From the NCBI GenBank assembly GCA_964548585.1, contig CAZJRS010000007.1:1-64000 (forward strand): 64,000 nt of DNA. The letters are read 5' to 3'. Every line of letters begins with the position of its first letter. Position 1 is the stretch's first letter. Position numbers and translations under genes: made by a program. Below, piece after piece: positions 16,822 through 26,274 of this stretch. The notes beneath the pieces were generated by a model. The model was not told where the DNA came from, searched no databases, and was given only the letters and a program-made list of their open reading frames with translations. The stretch comes from Methanocella_A sp964548585. Lineage in GTDB: Archaea > Halobacteriota > Methanocellia > Methanocellales > Methanocellaceae.

Positions 16822-18056
16822 AACCAACCCTCGATTTTTATTATGCCGACTATGATCAAAGCCATAATCAGGTACGTGGACAGCATGGCATATCCGACTC
16901 CGACGATGCCGAACCTGACCAGAAATATGCATGATAGGCCTGCGAACAGCGAAAACAACACCAGGTTCAGAGCTACAATACTCTTGACTTTCATCCTGAC
17001 GTTCTGGATCGGTATCATGATCGCATAGATCGCGTAGAAGAAGCTGGAGAATGCAATGATCTTTAAAAGCTCGATGGACTCGACATAGCTCTTTCCGAAG
17101 AACGCCAGTATGCTGGAGCCAAACAGGTATATGAAGATCACGCCCGGGACCAGTATGGCGTAGATGATGGCCAGCGCCCTGACCACGTTTTTCCGCAGCG
17201 ATTCCCCATGGCTTCCTTCCACAAAGAGTGACGTTCCGATGGCGAACGGTATCTGGAAGAAGAAGGTGCCTATGGTGAACGCGATGTAGTACTTGGCCGC
17301 TTCCGCCCCGCCGAGGATGTTCAGGACGAGGATGGGAGAAACCGTGTATGTAGCGTTGTATAGTATATTGGCCACATAGTTCCCGGAGAAGAAGCTCTTG
17401 AACTTCTTGAGGAAGCTGTAGTCCACGTTCCAGCTGAACTTGACCAATTTGCTCAGCTGGTAGAAGATCAGGATACACACCAGGATGTAGGCCAGTCCGA
17501 TGGCGGACAGGATACCTATCGCTCCCAGGAATAAAAGCGGCACGAGGAGGAGGATCCTCGAAACCAGCACAATATTCTGGGTCAGCGTATACTCTGCTTT
17601 TCTCATCCCCACGAAAACGCTGGAAGTGATCAGAACGATAGAGCTGACCACTACGAAGAACAGGAATATTGAACCATACAATGGTGTCTGGATAAATGCC
17701 AGTTCCGGGGATATGACGCCCGCCAGCATGATGTAGATCAGCCCGAAGATGAATGCCGACCCTGTCGTGACAATGATGCTGGTATTGATGACTTTATTCT
17801 TGTCGTAGGTCGAGAAAAATCGTATGATAGAGCTTTCCAGGCCAAAGGTAGAAAACTGCAGTATCAGCGTGGACATGGAGAATAGCGCCGTCGCCAGGCC
17901 TACGTTCTCTATGGAATATAGCCGGGCGGCCACAAGCCAGAACAGGAATCCCGTGAACACAGTCAGCACTCTGGTGAGGATGATGAAAAACGAATTTTTA
18001 TAGAGCTGGATGCTCAAGCCCTGCTTCAGATACCCCGTATAATTTATATTAACCAT
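16818..18056 (-). CDS. Polysaccharide/lipid-linked oligosaccharide flippase (MOP superfamily, Wzx-like)
   Basis: The 412-residue protein has about 12 hydrophobic helices. The opening FLFWLVAARLYSIENVGLATALFS closely follows the start of MOP/MATE-like polysaccharide transporters (polysacc_synt family). It should flip a lipid-linked glycan across the cytoplasmic membrane. It overlaps the following GT-C-like gene by four bases. The ATG at 18056 is preceded by an AT-rich stretch (18057-18110) suitable for a promoter, so this is likely the first gene of a three-gene operon. Confidence 0.85.
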   Translation of the reverse strand: MVNINYTGYLKQGLSIQLYKNSFFIILTRVLTVFTGFLFWLVAARLYSIENVGLATALFSMSTLILQFSTFGLESSIIRFFSTYDKNKVINTSIIVTTGSAFIFGLIYIMLAGVISPELAFIQTPLYGSIFLFFVVVSSIVLITSSVFVGMRKAEYTLTQNIVLVSRILLLVPLLFLGAIGILSAIGLAYILVCILIFYQLSKLVKFSWNVDYSFLKKFKSFFSGNYVANILYNATYTVSPILVLNILGGAEAAKYYIAFTIGTFFFQIPFAIGTSLFVEGSHGESLRKNVVRALAIIYAILVPGVIFIYLFGSSILAFFGKSYVESIELLKIIAFSSFFYAIYAIMIPIQNVRMKVKSIVALNLVLFSLFAGLSCIFLVRFGIVGVGYAMLSTYLIMALIIVGIIKIEGWL

Positions 18057-18173
18057 TGCATATCATACGAAATATATTAATAGCTTACTATATAACAGTT
18101 TCTATAGTAAGAACTTGACCGACGTCAGGCTATTTTTGTAAAATTGCATCAGAGTATTGTTTTTTAAAAACGT

Positions 18174-19550
18174 TTAGGATTCATCCGCAATCTTGTTGAC
18201 GACGTACTTGTACTTGCCTGCGCTGGTCTTCTCGATGCGGTCGACGACGTTGAACTCAACATTCCAGGTTTCGCTTCTGGTTTTGACCACACTGGCGATC
18301 TCTTCGAGCTGTCGTTCGCAAAAGTGCTGGCCCGGGGCGATCTTGATGGTGATCCTGTCTCTGCTCTCCTGCACGATCTGATACTCCCGTACTGCGGGTG
18401 TTTCATCCAGGATCGTTGCGAAAAACAGCGAACTGATCGTATTGCCTTCCGGGGTCAGCAGCATGTCTCCGCTTCTTCCGCATACGTCGCTCAGCAGCCT
18501 GTATCCTCTGCCACAGCTGCATTCCCCCTCTATCAGCTTGCCGATATCCCCAGTGTCGTATCTGATAAACGGCATCGCATAGTTGTGCAGACTGGTGCCT
18601 ATGATCCTTCCTGCCCCCTGCTCGACAGAATTTCCGTACCTGTCGATGACTTCGGTGACACTCCTCTCGGTGTCTATATGCATGCCCGAATGCTCCGGGC
18701 ACTCGAACGCGGTGACACCGCTGTCGTTCAGGCCGTAACCGTCGTAAACGTCGCACGCAAAAACCTTTTTGATCTTTTCCCTCATCCAGGGATACAGTTT
18801 TTCCGAGGTGGTAAAAACGCTCACCGGCTGGTGGATCCTGATATCTTTCTCTTCCAGCCACTTCGCGAAGAAATAGATCGACGAGGCATATCCCCGGATG
18901 AACCTGGGCTTAAACACGTTTGTGATATTGACAAAGTGGCGCATGCCATTGTCGTCCATTTCAAACGCCGACAGCTTTTTCACGTTTCTCGCTATTTCGT
19001 GAAAACGCTTGACCAGGTAGGGCTTAGTACCGACGTCCAGCGATGTTCCCGCGAGGAATACTGTCTTGTCACTCAGGTTGTAGCCACCATAGCCCCAGCC
19101 TCTGTACAATATGGCTCCGCTCAGAAACCGGTCATTGTTGCTGATCCTGTACATTAACGGAGAGCCGGTGGAACCTCCTGTGCGCTCTTCTTTATATTTA
19201 ATCCTGCGCAGGTTCAGGGGCTTGAGGTCCTCCCAGTTTTCCCGTATGGTTTCCCGGGTCAGCACCGGGAGCAGCTCCAGGTCCTCGATGGTCTTTATGG
19301 AATCCGGCTTCAGCCCGAGGCTGTTGAACAGCCGGTGGTAGTACGGCACGCTACAGTATGAGTATCGGATCATGTTGCGCAGTTGTCTTTCCTGCTCTTC
19401 TCTCAGCTCTCGGTAAGGCTTCCACTGAGTTTTTTGCAGCCTGTGATACGTCGGGTAAAACTCCCGGTCTCCTACCTCGTGCGTAAAGATGAACAAACAC
19501 TTGTTTAAGGTCAGGCTGTCCGTTAATTTCTGCGGCTTACTCGCATTCAT
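18174..19550 (-). CDS. CapK/phenylacetate-CoA ligase-like adenylate-forming enzyme (copy 2)
   Basis: The 458-residue protein is a paralog of the 7627-8970 product. Shared marks are HEVGDREFYPTY, TGGSTGSP in the phosphate loop, YGLNDSGVTAFECPEHSG, RYDTGDIG and the CSCGRGYRLL segment. Compared with copy 1 it has the more canonical TGD in the adenylate motif (TTD in copy 1), so both are probably active but may differ in substrate. ATG 19550 is chosen because GGGG lies 9 bases upstream; the frame extends 12 codons further with no such site. It has its own upstream AT-rich region and sits 117 bases beyond the flippase start. Confidence 0.8.
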   Translation of the reverse strand: MNASKPQKLTDSLTLNKCLFIFTHEVGDREFYPTYHRLQKTQWKPYRELREEQERQLRNMIRYSYCSVPYYHRLFNSLGLKPDSIKTIEDLELLPVLTRETIRENWEDLKPLNLRRIKYKEERTGGSTGSPLMYRISNNDRFLSGAILYRGWGYGGYNLSDKTVFLAGTSLDVGTKPYLVKRFHEIARNVKKLSAFEMDDNGMRHFVNITNVFKPRFIRGYASSIYFFAKWLEEKDIRIHQPVSVFTTSEKLYPWMREKIKKVFACDVYDGYGLNDSGVTAFECPEHSGMHIDTERSVTEVIDRYGNSVEQGAGRIIGTSLHNYAMPFIRYDTGDIGKLIEGECSCGRGYRLLSDVCGRSGDMLLTPEGNTISSLFFATILDETPAVREYQIVQESRDRITIKIAPGQHFCERQLEEIASVVKTRSETWNVEFNVVDRIEKTSAGKYKYVVNKIADES

Positions 19551-20050
19551 ACAATATTTCCCCAGATGCGCTGCTCGGTTTATCAAGTGAATTGATGTCC
19601 GACGTACCTGTGAGCATCTCTAATCTGTCTTACAAACGGTTGCTATACAACCGTACAGTGCTTAAGTGTCTACTTAGCTATAACTTATATAGTAATGTTA
19701 TTATTTAAAAACTTTTGTATTACTAATAAAATATAATTTATATCTATCCTATACAAATAGAGTCCCGGGCAAACAGGGCTTCACTGGGCACCGCTACACA
19801 TTGTCTCTTGGTAAATATGGATTCTTACGGGGCCAGCACTTTTACGCTATATGCCATTAGCATAGAGCGAACAATCTCCACTATTTTGTTAAAATATTAC
19901 AAAATATTCACCTTTTTCAGTAAAAAGTATATATAAGATTGCTTTTTAACCATAAGTCCAGAAAACCTTAATCCAGATGCTGATTCTAGCAGGTTATCAC
20001 AAACAGGCGAATTTCACGTTTGGATTCATAAAAACCAAAAACAAAAACAG
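19551..20050. other. 500-bp AT-rich divergent promoter region
   Basis: No gene is visible between the CapK copy 2 start and the beta-helix protein start. The sequence is AT-rich with several TATA-like stretches: near 19685-19745 for the minus-strand gene and 19928-19936 for the plus-strand gene. No repeat or structured RNA was recognised. Confidence 0.6.
19928..19936 (+). promoter_or_regulatory. TATA box for the beta-helix surface protein gene
   Basis: TATATATAA preceded by AAAAAG forms a strong archaeal TATA box. Transcription would start about 25 bases downstream, giving a leader of roughly 90-95 bases before the GTG start at 20051. Confidence 0.55.
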
Positions 20051-21862
20051 GTGGTGAAAAAAATAAACAATCGGATAATATCAACGGCCATGATCGTTTT
20101 GATCCTGGTGTCGTTAGTCAGCTTTGTCCCCGCTACTGCCACGGCTAAGACTATCACAGTCGGCTCTGGCGGCAGCTACAGCACTATACAGGCCGCGATT
20201 AACGCAGCGAGCGCAGGCGACACAGTCGTCGTCAACAGCGGCACGTACTCCGAAAGCGTCACTCTAAACAAGAATATCATACTTCAGGGTTCCAGTTCCC
20301 CTGTGATCAGCCCCTCCGGTAAGACCGGTATCAGCGTGACGGCCAGTGGCGCGACCGTCCAGGGCTTCACGATCAAGGGAGCTAAACATGGCATTCTGGT
20401 CAGCAGCGTGAGCAACGTCGTAGTCAAGGGTAACACGATTACCGGCGGCAGCGGCGACGGCATCCGCCTCACCAGTGCTAACTACTGTACCGTCAGCGGC
20501 AACACCGCGAACACCAACTACTTCGGCATCGAGATGTTCGACTCCAAGGGTACCACGATCTCCGGCAACAGCCTGAGTACGAACCACGAGATCGACATCT
20601 ACATGGAGCGCGTCTCCGACAGCACCGTCAAGGGCAACAGTGTCGGAGCTAACGCGGGCGCCAACAACCAGGGTGGCGACGGTATCGGCATGCGGTACGG
20701 TACTAACATGCTCATCGACGGCAACACTGTCGGCAAACACTACTATGGTATCAAAGTCTACTACTCGACCACCACGACCGTATCTAACAACGTCGTCTCG
20801 GACTCGGGCTGTAACATCAGGTTCGACTTTGACTCTCACGACTGCATTGCTAAGGGCAACACCGTAAGCAACGGTGTCGAGGGCATTCTCATCAACTATA
20901 CTGCGAAGGCCATCACTGTCGAATCCAATACGCTGAAGAACAACAGGCAGGCCATCTATATCCTGAACTGTAACAACCACATCATTAAGGACAACACCGC
21001 TACCGGTAACACGTACGGTGTCAGAGCTCAGGGCACTTCCGGAAACAAGATCACAGGCAACAACCTGATCGACAACACCTACGGTGTATACCTTTCCGGC
21101 AGCAACAACCAGATCTACATGAATGACCTGAAGTCGGTATCTTCATCTGGCTCCGGCAACACCTACGTCTCTCCCAGCGCAATCTCCTACAAGTATAACG
21201 GAGTCAGCTATTCCAGCAAGCTGGGCAACTACTGGACCGCCTATACTGGCACGGACAGTGACAAGAACGGCGTAGGCAGCACCAGCTACACTTCCAGCGG
21301 TGCAACCGACTCATACCCACTCATGGCTAAGCACACGAGCTACGTGACCTCGGGCAGCGCAACCCCGACTGCTACTCCGAAGCCGGTTACTCCGACTCCG
21401 ACTGCTACTCCGACTGCTACTCCGACTGCTACTCCGACTGCTACTCCGACTCCGACTGCTACTCCGACTGCTACTCCGACTCCGACTGCTACCCCGACCC
21501 CTGTCCCCGGCACGCCTGCCTACGCAGTGGATAACATGAGGGACATGGCAAAGTACGGCGGCGATGTCAAGCGTATGGAGCAGTTCAGCGTCACCAAGGG
21601 CACAACCCTGACCCAGGATGTCTACTATAAGAACATCGGGACCAGCGCCGACACCTACACAGTAGTGGTCAGCGGCGTCCCGTCTACCTGGTATAAGGTG
21701 ACCATGTACGAGAGCACAACTGTCCAGCCGAGCGATTTCCGCTCAGGCTACGTGACCTTCACCCCTGCCACAGCAGGCACCTACAAGGTAAATATCCAGG
21801 TGAAGTCCACGACCAGCGCGGAAGTCCAGGACACTGTGAACTACGTACTGACCGTAACGTAA
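20051..21862 (+). CDS. Secreted right-handed beta-helix (NosD/CASH-like) surface protein with Thr-Pro linker
   Basis: The 603-residue protein opens with a signal peptide (hydrophobic IVLILVSLVSFVP then ATATA). Residues 35-420 are parallel beta-helix repeats rich in GN.(I/V/T)..N turns, as in NosD-like and PbH1 proteins. A block at about 208-240, GGDGIGMRYGTN followed by VGKHYYGIKVYYS, is almost unchanged in the next gene. Residues about 438-487 are PTAT/PTP repeats acting as a cell-wall-type linker. The last 110 residues look like an Ig-like or archaeal surface domain (QDVYYKNIGTSADTY). The start may be GTG 20051 or 20054; ATG 20090 would still leave most of the signal peptide. The ligand or substrate is unknown. 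Confidence 0.85.
   Translation: MVKKINNRIISTAMIVLILVSLVSFVPATATAKTITVGSGGSYSTIQAAINAASAGDTVVVNSGTYSESVTLNKNIILQGSSSPVISPSGKTGISVTASGATVQGFTIKGAKHGILVSSVSNVVVKGNTITGGSGDGIRLTSANYCTVSGNTANTNYFGIEMFDSKGTTISGNSLSTNHEIDIYMERVSDSTVKGNSVGANAGANNQGGDGIGMRYGTNMLIDGNTVGKHYYGIKVYYSTTTTVSNNVVSDSGCNIRFDFDSHDCIAKGNTVSNGVEGILINYTAKAITVESNTLKNNRQAIYILNCNNHIIKDNTATGNTYGVRAQGTSGNKITGNNLIDNTYGVYLSGSNNQIYMNDLKSVSSSGSGNTYVSPSAISYKYNGVSYSSKLGNYWTAYTGTDSDKNGVGSTSYTSSGATDSYPLMAKHTSYVTSGSATPTATPKPVTPTPTATPTATPTATPTATPTPTATPTATPTPTATPTPVPGTPAYAVDNMRDMAKYGGDVKRMEQFSVTKGTTLTQDVYYKNIGTSADTYTVVVSGVPSTWYKVTMYESTTVQPSDFRSGYVTFTPATAGTYKVNIQVKSTTSAEVQDTVNYVLTVT
21364..21500 (+). repeat. 12-bp and 6-bp tandem repeat encoding the PTAT linker
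   Basis: The unit CCGACTGCTACT repeats with interspersed CCGACT half-units, nearly perfect at the DNA level. Such a tract can change length by slippage, which would alter the linker while keeping frame because the units are multiples of three. Confidence 0.85.
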
Positions 21863-21863
21863 T

Positions 21864-21895
21864 GTGGGGGTTAATCCCTCACGATTTCTTTTTTA
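21864..21895 (+). terminator. Hairpin with T-run after the beta-helix gene
   Basis: GTGGGGG and CCCTCAC pair around a short loop right after the stop codon, followed by TTTCTTTTTTA. This is a plausible intrinsic terminator. Confidence 0.6.
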
Positions 21896-22041
21896 TCGTC
21901 TTTTCGGCTTTTTGTGATAATCTCTAACCCATCATTTAGCATACACTTCTTGTATAGCACAAATTATATAATAAATAAGGCATTATTTATGTAGAGATTA
22001 TACTAGGAGATGCGACTATCCCTGTTCAACGTTATATCTTT

Positions 22042-23346
22042 GTGTGGGTTCTGGCCTTCCTGTGTCTGCTACTGCTGGGCACTGCCGAGAGCTATGCGTC
22101 GGAAACCCTGACTGTGGGACCCGGGGGCAACTATTCCTCTATCCAGAATGCCATCGATGTAGCGAGTACCGGGGATACTATCCTGGTCAACAGTGGTATG
22201 TATAACGGAGATCTGCGGGTCGACAAGCAGCTTATTCTCAAGGGCCGTGATACCGGTTCCGGCAAGCCGATCATCTCCGGGACCGGGAACGGAGACGTTA
22301 TCACGATCACCGCTGATGGTGTCCGAGTCGAGGGCTTCGAAGTAAGAGGCTCGGAGAAGTACGCGTCGGCGATAGAGATCAGGTCCAACGATAACGTGAT
22401 ATCCGGCAACACCTTAACTGGCAGCAATGAGGGCGTCCGTCTGGACCATGCCGATCGCAACCGCATCACCCATAACACCATGACGGGCAACCACGGGGAC
22501 GGTATCTACCTACAATATGCAAATGATAATATCATCACGGATAACACCGCAGAAAACAACGAGTTCGGCATTCACGGAGATAACCTGCGTGGCAACGTCA
22601 TCAGCGGCAATGTCTGCAAGGACAACTCGCAGATCGACCTGTACGTGGAAAACATCGCCGACAGCATCATCCGCGGCAACCGGATCGAGGGCAACGAACT
22701 GGCCAGCCGCAACGGCGGCGATGGCATTGGCATGCGCTATGGCACCAACGTCACGATCACAGACAACTACGTCGGCAAACACTACTATGGAATAAAAGTA
22801 TACTACTCAGACTCCGTCGCCGTTCTCAATAATACCGTGGAAGACTCCGGGGTAAATATCCGGTTTGACTTCGGCACCAGGGACTCGGTTATAAAAAACA
22901 ACACCGTGAGCAACGGCATCGATAACATACTCCTGGGTGGGGAAAGCAGCAATAATCTCGTCGAGTACAACCTGGTATCCGTCGGGAAGGACAGTATCTA
23001 CCTCTTCGGAGCCGGGGACAACAACATTATCCGGCACAACAATGTTCACGACAGCACGTATGGCATACGCATGTACAAATCGACAGGCAACTTCATCACC
23101 CTGAACTACCTGCACGAGAACGATGACGACATCTACCCGGAAAGCAATGACAACACCGTCAGCGACAACGAAAACCGGGCCAACTACTACGGCCCGGACG
23201 CCGTCCCTGTCAGCACATACTCCCCCACCAACAGCCCATCTGGTAATGGTAGTACTTTAACCCCTACGCCAGGTCCCGGCGCCAGCCCGGAGCAAACCGA
23301 TCCCATCTCCTGGCTCCTTGGGATTATCAATGGACTGTTCTCCTAG
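22042..23346 (+). CDS. Second secreted beta-helix (NosD/CASH-like) protein
   Basis: The 434-residue protein parallels the preceding one. It has a signal peptide (WVLAFLCLLLLGTAESYAS), then beta-helix repeats, with GGDGIGMRYGTN and VGKHYYGIKVYYS conserved near residues 225-257. It lacks the C-terminal domain and has only a short Ser/Thr/Pro linker before a hydrophobic end (ISWLLGIINGLFS), which may associate with the membrane. The GTG start has no ribosome binding site at normal distance. AGGAGA (22005-22010) would instead serve a start near 22018, where the in-frame codon is ATC and the added residues give a better signal-peptide N-region. The true start is therefore uncertain. Confidence 0.8.
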   Translation: MWVLAFLCLLLLGTAESYASETLTVGPGGNYSSIQNAIDVASTGDTILVNSGMYNGDLRVDKQLILKGRDTGSGKPIISGTGNGDVITITADGVRVEGFEVRGSEKYASAIEIRSNDNVISGNTLTGSNEGVRLDHADRNRITHNTMTGNHGDGIYLQYANDNIITDNTAENNEFGIHGDNLRGNVISGNVCKDNSQIDLYVENIADSIIRGNRIEGNELASRNGGDGIGMRYGTNVTITDNYVGKHYYGIKVYYSDSVAVLNNTVEDSGVNIRFDFGTRDSVIKNNTVSNGIDNILLGGESSNNLVEYNLVSVGKDSIYLFGAGDNNIIRHNNVHDSTYGIRMYKSTGNFITLNYLHENDDDIYPESNDNTVSDNENRANYYGPDAVPVSTYSPTNSPSGNGSTLTPTPGPGASPEQTDPISWLLGIINGLFS

Positions 23347-23473
23347 AAAAAGATCTTTCTTTTTTACTGTGTTGAATCATTCTGAATTTAATTAGTTTTG
23401 AATCAATGCCTTGCATTGGCATACAGCGCAGCGTTGGTTTTCCTTCACGGGTACCCAGGCAACCTTTTCTTCA

Positions 23474-24457
23474 TCATCTCTTCACTATTTTCATAATGTT
23501 CATGGCGAGATCGATCCGGCGATCTTTGATCCCAAAGAACGGCCGGAGTTCTCCGCCGAAGTTCCTGAAGAAGAATTCGATGCTCGGCACTGAGGAGCCT
23601 TCGAAATCGAATTCGTTTAGGCCCAGATGCTCTTTGGTATATTTGATTGCTTCCCAGATGAGCAGGGGCATTCCACCCCTGGAGTTCCCGTCTATGCCGC
23701 CGCCGATGTAGTACGACCTCTTGTTATCCCAGACGAGCAGCATGCTGGCCAGAGCGTCATCACCGCTATATACGGTGAATACCTCCGCGCTGTCATGCTT
23801 CTTGCATTCGGCGTACATCTTCTCCCACATCTGGCCGGTGATGCGGCCGTGGCCCTGGCGTGCCATGGTGAGGTCGTTGAGCCGGGCAAATGTCTCGATG
23901 TCCCCTTTAGTCACGTGGTAACCATTCTTCTGTGAGCTTTTAATGTCGTTCCGGCGTTTCCTGGCTATATTGCTCCAGAGCTCATCCATGCTGTCAAGCT
24001 TCAGGATGTACGTATAGTGAATCGCAGGGGCGTAGTCCGACCACAAAAACGGCTGCAAGTCCATGGTATTCACGTTAAAAGGATAGTAGACGCAGGTTCC
24101 GAACGACCTGATGGTCCGGATAAAATTCGTGTAGACATCTTTCCTGTAGGAGTTTTCCGTACACTTTTTACTCCCCTGCGGCTTGTATATCGCCCCTAGG
24201 TATGGTGTCAGCCTCGGGTTGATGATCCAGTTCGAGCCGAATTTTTTTCTGTATGGTATGGGGAATCCGGCCACGATCTCCCCGTTGTTGTATGCACCGT
24301 ATATCTCGACCCTGTCTGCGTTGATGCCGCTGGTATCTTTAAAGATATTGAACCACCAGCTCTTGTGGAACAGCGTTCCGTCTGTCGACTCGTCCACGAG
24401 GGCGTCGTAGCTCGCGATATCCTTTCCAGATAATGGTACAAACTCCATTTTATTCAT
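23474..24457 (-). CDS. FemAB/GNAT-like acyl or aminoacyl transferase (copy 2)
   Basis: The 327-residue protein shares the FemAB-related double-GNAT layout with the 10037-11038 product. It has DESTDGTLFHKSWWFNIF near the start, an arginine/lysine-rich KRRNDIKSS segment, and a second-half FDFEGSSVPSIEFFFRNFGG. ATG 24457 lies just after a TTG that the open frame could also use; ATG 24448 is a further option. It stands alone between convergent and divergent neighbours. Function is inferred only at family level: transfer of an acyl or aminoacyl group to a glycan or lipid-linked intermediate. Confidence 0.7.
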   Translation of the reverse strand: MNKMEFVPLSGKDIASYDALVDESTDGTLFHKSWWFNIFKDTSGINADRVEIYGAYNNGEIVAGFPIPYRKKFGSNWIINPRLTPYLGAIYKPQGSKKCTENSYRKDVYTNFIRTIRSFGTCVYYPFNVNTMDLQPFLWSDYAPAIHYTYILKLDSMDELWSNIARKRRNDIKSSQKNGYHVTKGDIETFARLNDLTMARQGHGRITGQMWEKMYAECKKHDSAEVFTVYSGDDALASMLLVWDNKRSYYIGGGIDGNSRGGMPLLIWEAIKYTKEHLGLNEFDFEGSSVPSIEFFFRNFGGELRPFFGIKDRRIDLAMNIMKIVKR

Positions 24458-24925
24458 CAACCTTCACTTTTAGTATCTATACAAGCGCACACCATACACG
24501 ATGCCATAGATATCTCGGTCATCTCGGTCATCGACGTATATCACAAAGCATCCGTCACAACATCTCCCGGTTTTATGAAGTATGCAGCCTAATACAGATG
24601 TTCCCGGGCCGGGAATGCAGCTATTGTATAGCAACCGATTAATTATCTAAATACACTTATTTTTCATAATATATATAACTTTATCCGGTCAGGGGCTGGT
24701 TTGATCCGGGTCACCTTCCCATGGATCGGGTTCAAAGCCCACCGACACTTAAAAAACTGCACTATGGCCCGTATGCAAGCCTCTGTTCTCTACATTTGTT
24801 AACTAGCGACAAGCGATTACTATGGTATCGAGTATATGTCATACTATTATAGATTAATTATATGAATAATAAACTATTAATATTAATACGCTGATATAAC
24901 ATGTGTTGACTACTCAGGTGAGTAT
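24458..24925. other. 468-bp divergent intergenic region
   Basis: No gene was found. The right half (24655-24905) is very AT-rich and offers several TATA-like stretches for the DUF1616 gene. A short duplicated ATCTCGGTC occurs at 24511-24528. A T-arm-like GGGTTCAAAGCCC at about 24728 does not belong to a foldable tRNA. Confidence 0.55.
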
Positions 24926-25900
24926 ATGATGCAGAATACTGACAACATTTTAAATAAGCGCTCGACCGTCGATTCAAATTTTTTCGGACAAGCGCTTTAT
25001 ACCTATGCGGACCTTGCTATCGCACTCGGGCTAGCCCTCGTTATGCTTGTATTCATATACGTCCCCTTCCTCAGCCACGGCCTCGCCAGGTTTGCGCTCG
25101 GGATTGTAATGATCCTCTTCGTGCCCGGATATCTGTTCATAGCTGCCGTATATCCCGGAAAAGACGACATTGGAAACCTGGAGCGTGCAGTGCTCTCGGT
25201 TGGGCTTAGTATCATACTGGTCCCCTTCATGGGCTTCTTCCTGAACTACACCGTAGCGGGCATCACCGCTGAAACCATGCTCACCGCCATCATCTTCCTG
25301 GTCCTGTTTTGCATGACCGTAGCGTTCCTGCGCCGGGTGTCGCTGCCTGCCGAAAAGCGCTATATCGCGGACTTCCACGGGCTCACCGCATCGGTCAAAA
25401 AGCTGTTGTTCCCCGCCAGCAAAGACCGGAGCGACGTAATTGTATCCGCGCTCCTGATCTGCTCTATACTGCTGATCATATCTGTCATAGGCTACCTGAT
25501 CGTAATGCCTTACCAGTCGGACAAGTACACTGAATTTTACCTGTACGGATACGGCGGGAATATGAGCGACTATCCCAAGTCGTTTACCCTGGGCGATCAA
25601 AAACCGGTTATCCTGGGCATCGCAAACCACGAAGGCATGACCAAGGAGTACGATCTTGCCATCACCCTCTCCGACGGGACCCAGTCAAACCGCATTCTCC
25701 TTGACCATCTGGTTATCGAGAACAACCAGACCCTGGAAAAGGTCATCAACCTGACTCCCGACCGTGTAGGGGACAACCAGAACCTGAAGTTCCTGTTGTA
25801 CATGGAAGGCTCCTCCGCGGACCCGTACCGTGAATGCAACCTGTGGGTGAACGTGACCCTGCCTTCGGTGAATACGACTGTCGAGGCGAACTCCACTTAA
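24926..25900 (+). CDS. DUF1616 family membrane protein
   Basis: The 324-residue protein has paired N-terminal helices, then further helices near residues 90-140 and 170-195. The segment GIVMILFVPGYLFIAAVYPG followed by ERAVLSVGLSIILVPFMGFFLNY is characteristic of DUF1616, an archaeal membrane family common beside surface-glycan genes. The C-terminal 120 residues are extracytoplasmic and beta-rich, with NHEG and NNQTL sequons that could be N-glycosylated. AGGTGA (24916-24921) fits either ATG 24926 or ATG 24929. Its function is unknown; an accessory role in surface glycoprotein assembly is a guess from context. Confidence 0.75.
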   Translation: MMQNTDNILNKRSTVDSNFFGQALYTYADLAIALGLALVMLVFIYVPFLSHGLARFALGIVMILFVPGYLFIAAVYPGKDDIGNLERAVLSVGLSIILVPFMGFFLNYTVAGITAETMLTAIIFLVLFCMTVAFLRRVSLPAEKRYIADFHGLTASVKKLLFPASKDRSDVIVSALLICSILLIISVIGYLIVMPYQSDKYTEFYLYGYGGNMSDYPKSFTLGDQKPVILGIANHEGMTKEYDLAITLSDGTQSNRILLDHLVIENNQTLEKVINLTPDRVGDNQNLKFLLYMEGSSADPYRECNLWVNVTLPSVNTTVEANST

Positions 25901-25992
25901 GGCAGATGCCATGGCCGCCCGAGTACCGCCGCTACTAACCCGACGGCCGGTACCCCCGGGCAATTCCCGATTATTTCGATAACCTCCCTTTG

Positions 25993-26022
25993 CCTGGGGC
26001 AGGGCCCAAATCCTGCCCCGGG
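25993..26022. terminator. 11-bp GC-rich stem-loop between convergent genes
   Basis: CCTGGGGCAGG pairs with CCTGCCCCGGG (one T-G wobble) around an 8-base loop. It has no long T-run but is strong and lies between two gene ends. Confidence 0.5.
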
Positions 26023-26111
26023 TAACGCTGGGAGACAGATCTAAACACGTTGAAACTGTGGCTGATCGGCTCCAGTCGACTTTGATTTTTAATGTAAAGA
26101 GTCTTTTTGAG

Positions 26112-26142
26112 TTCTATTGCCGTGTTGAATAATGCAATAGAA
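26112..26142. repeat. 9-bp perfect inverted repeat TTCTATTGC/GCAATAGAA
   Basis: The arms (26112-26120 and 26134-26142) enclose 13 bases. Position between convergent gene ends suggests a terminator or transcript 3-prime-end structure. Confidence 0.5.
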
Positions 26143-26274
26143 GAAAGGTTGTCTTTGTGTCTGAGAAGAAGATCAATCGCTGCGCTGTGACATATCTATT
26201 TCATAATAGCGTTAAAAAGGGAGAAAAGAGCTGGGCAGGACCTCGGACCTATCCATCCGAAGCCCTGTACTGGC

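Larger units (their letters stand above)
25901..26274. other. 374-bp convergent intergenic region with two strong hairpins
   Basis: No gene is supported; the open frame running from 26157 into the dehydrogenase is an antisense shadow. Two inverted repeats, described separately, probably end transcription from both sides. Confidence 0.6.

Noticed and set aside
16822..17478. Upstream extension of the 14926-16821 membrane protein frame to 850 codons
   Set aside because: The added part is the flippase gene read in another frame; its translation is rich in Arg, His and Gln with no membrane helices, and the paralog start matches ATG 16821.
24700..24760. tRNA gene suggested by GGGTTCAAAGCCC
   Set aside because: The T-stem is only three pairs and no matching acceptor, D or anticodon arms can be folded around it.
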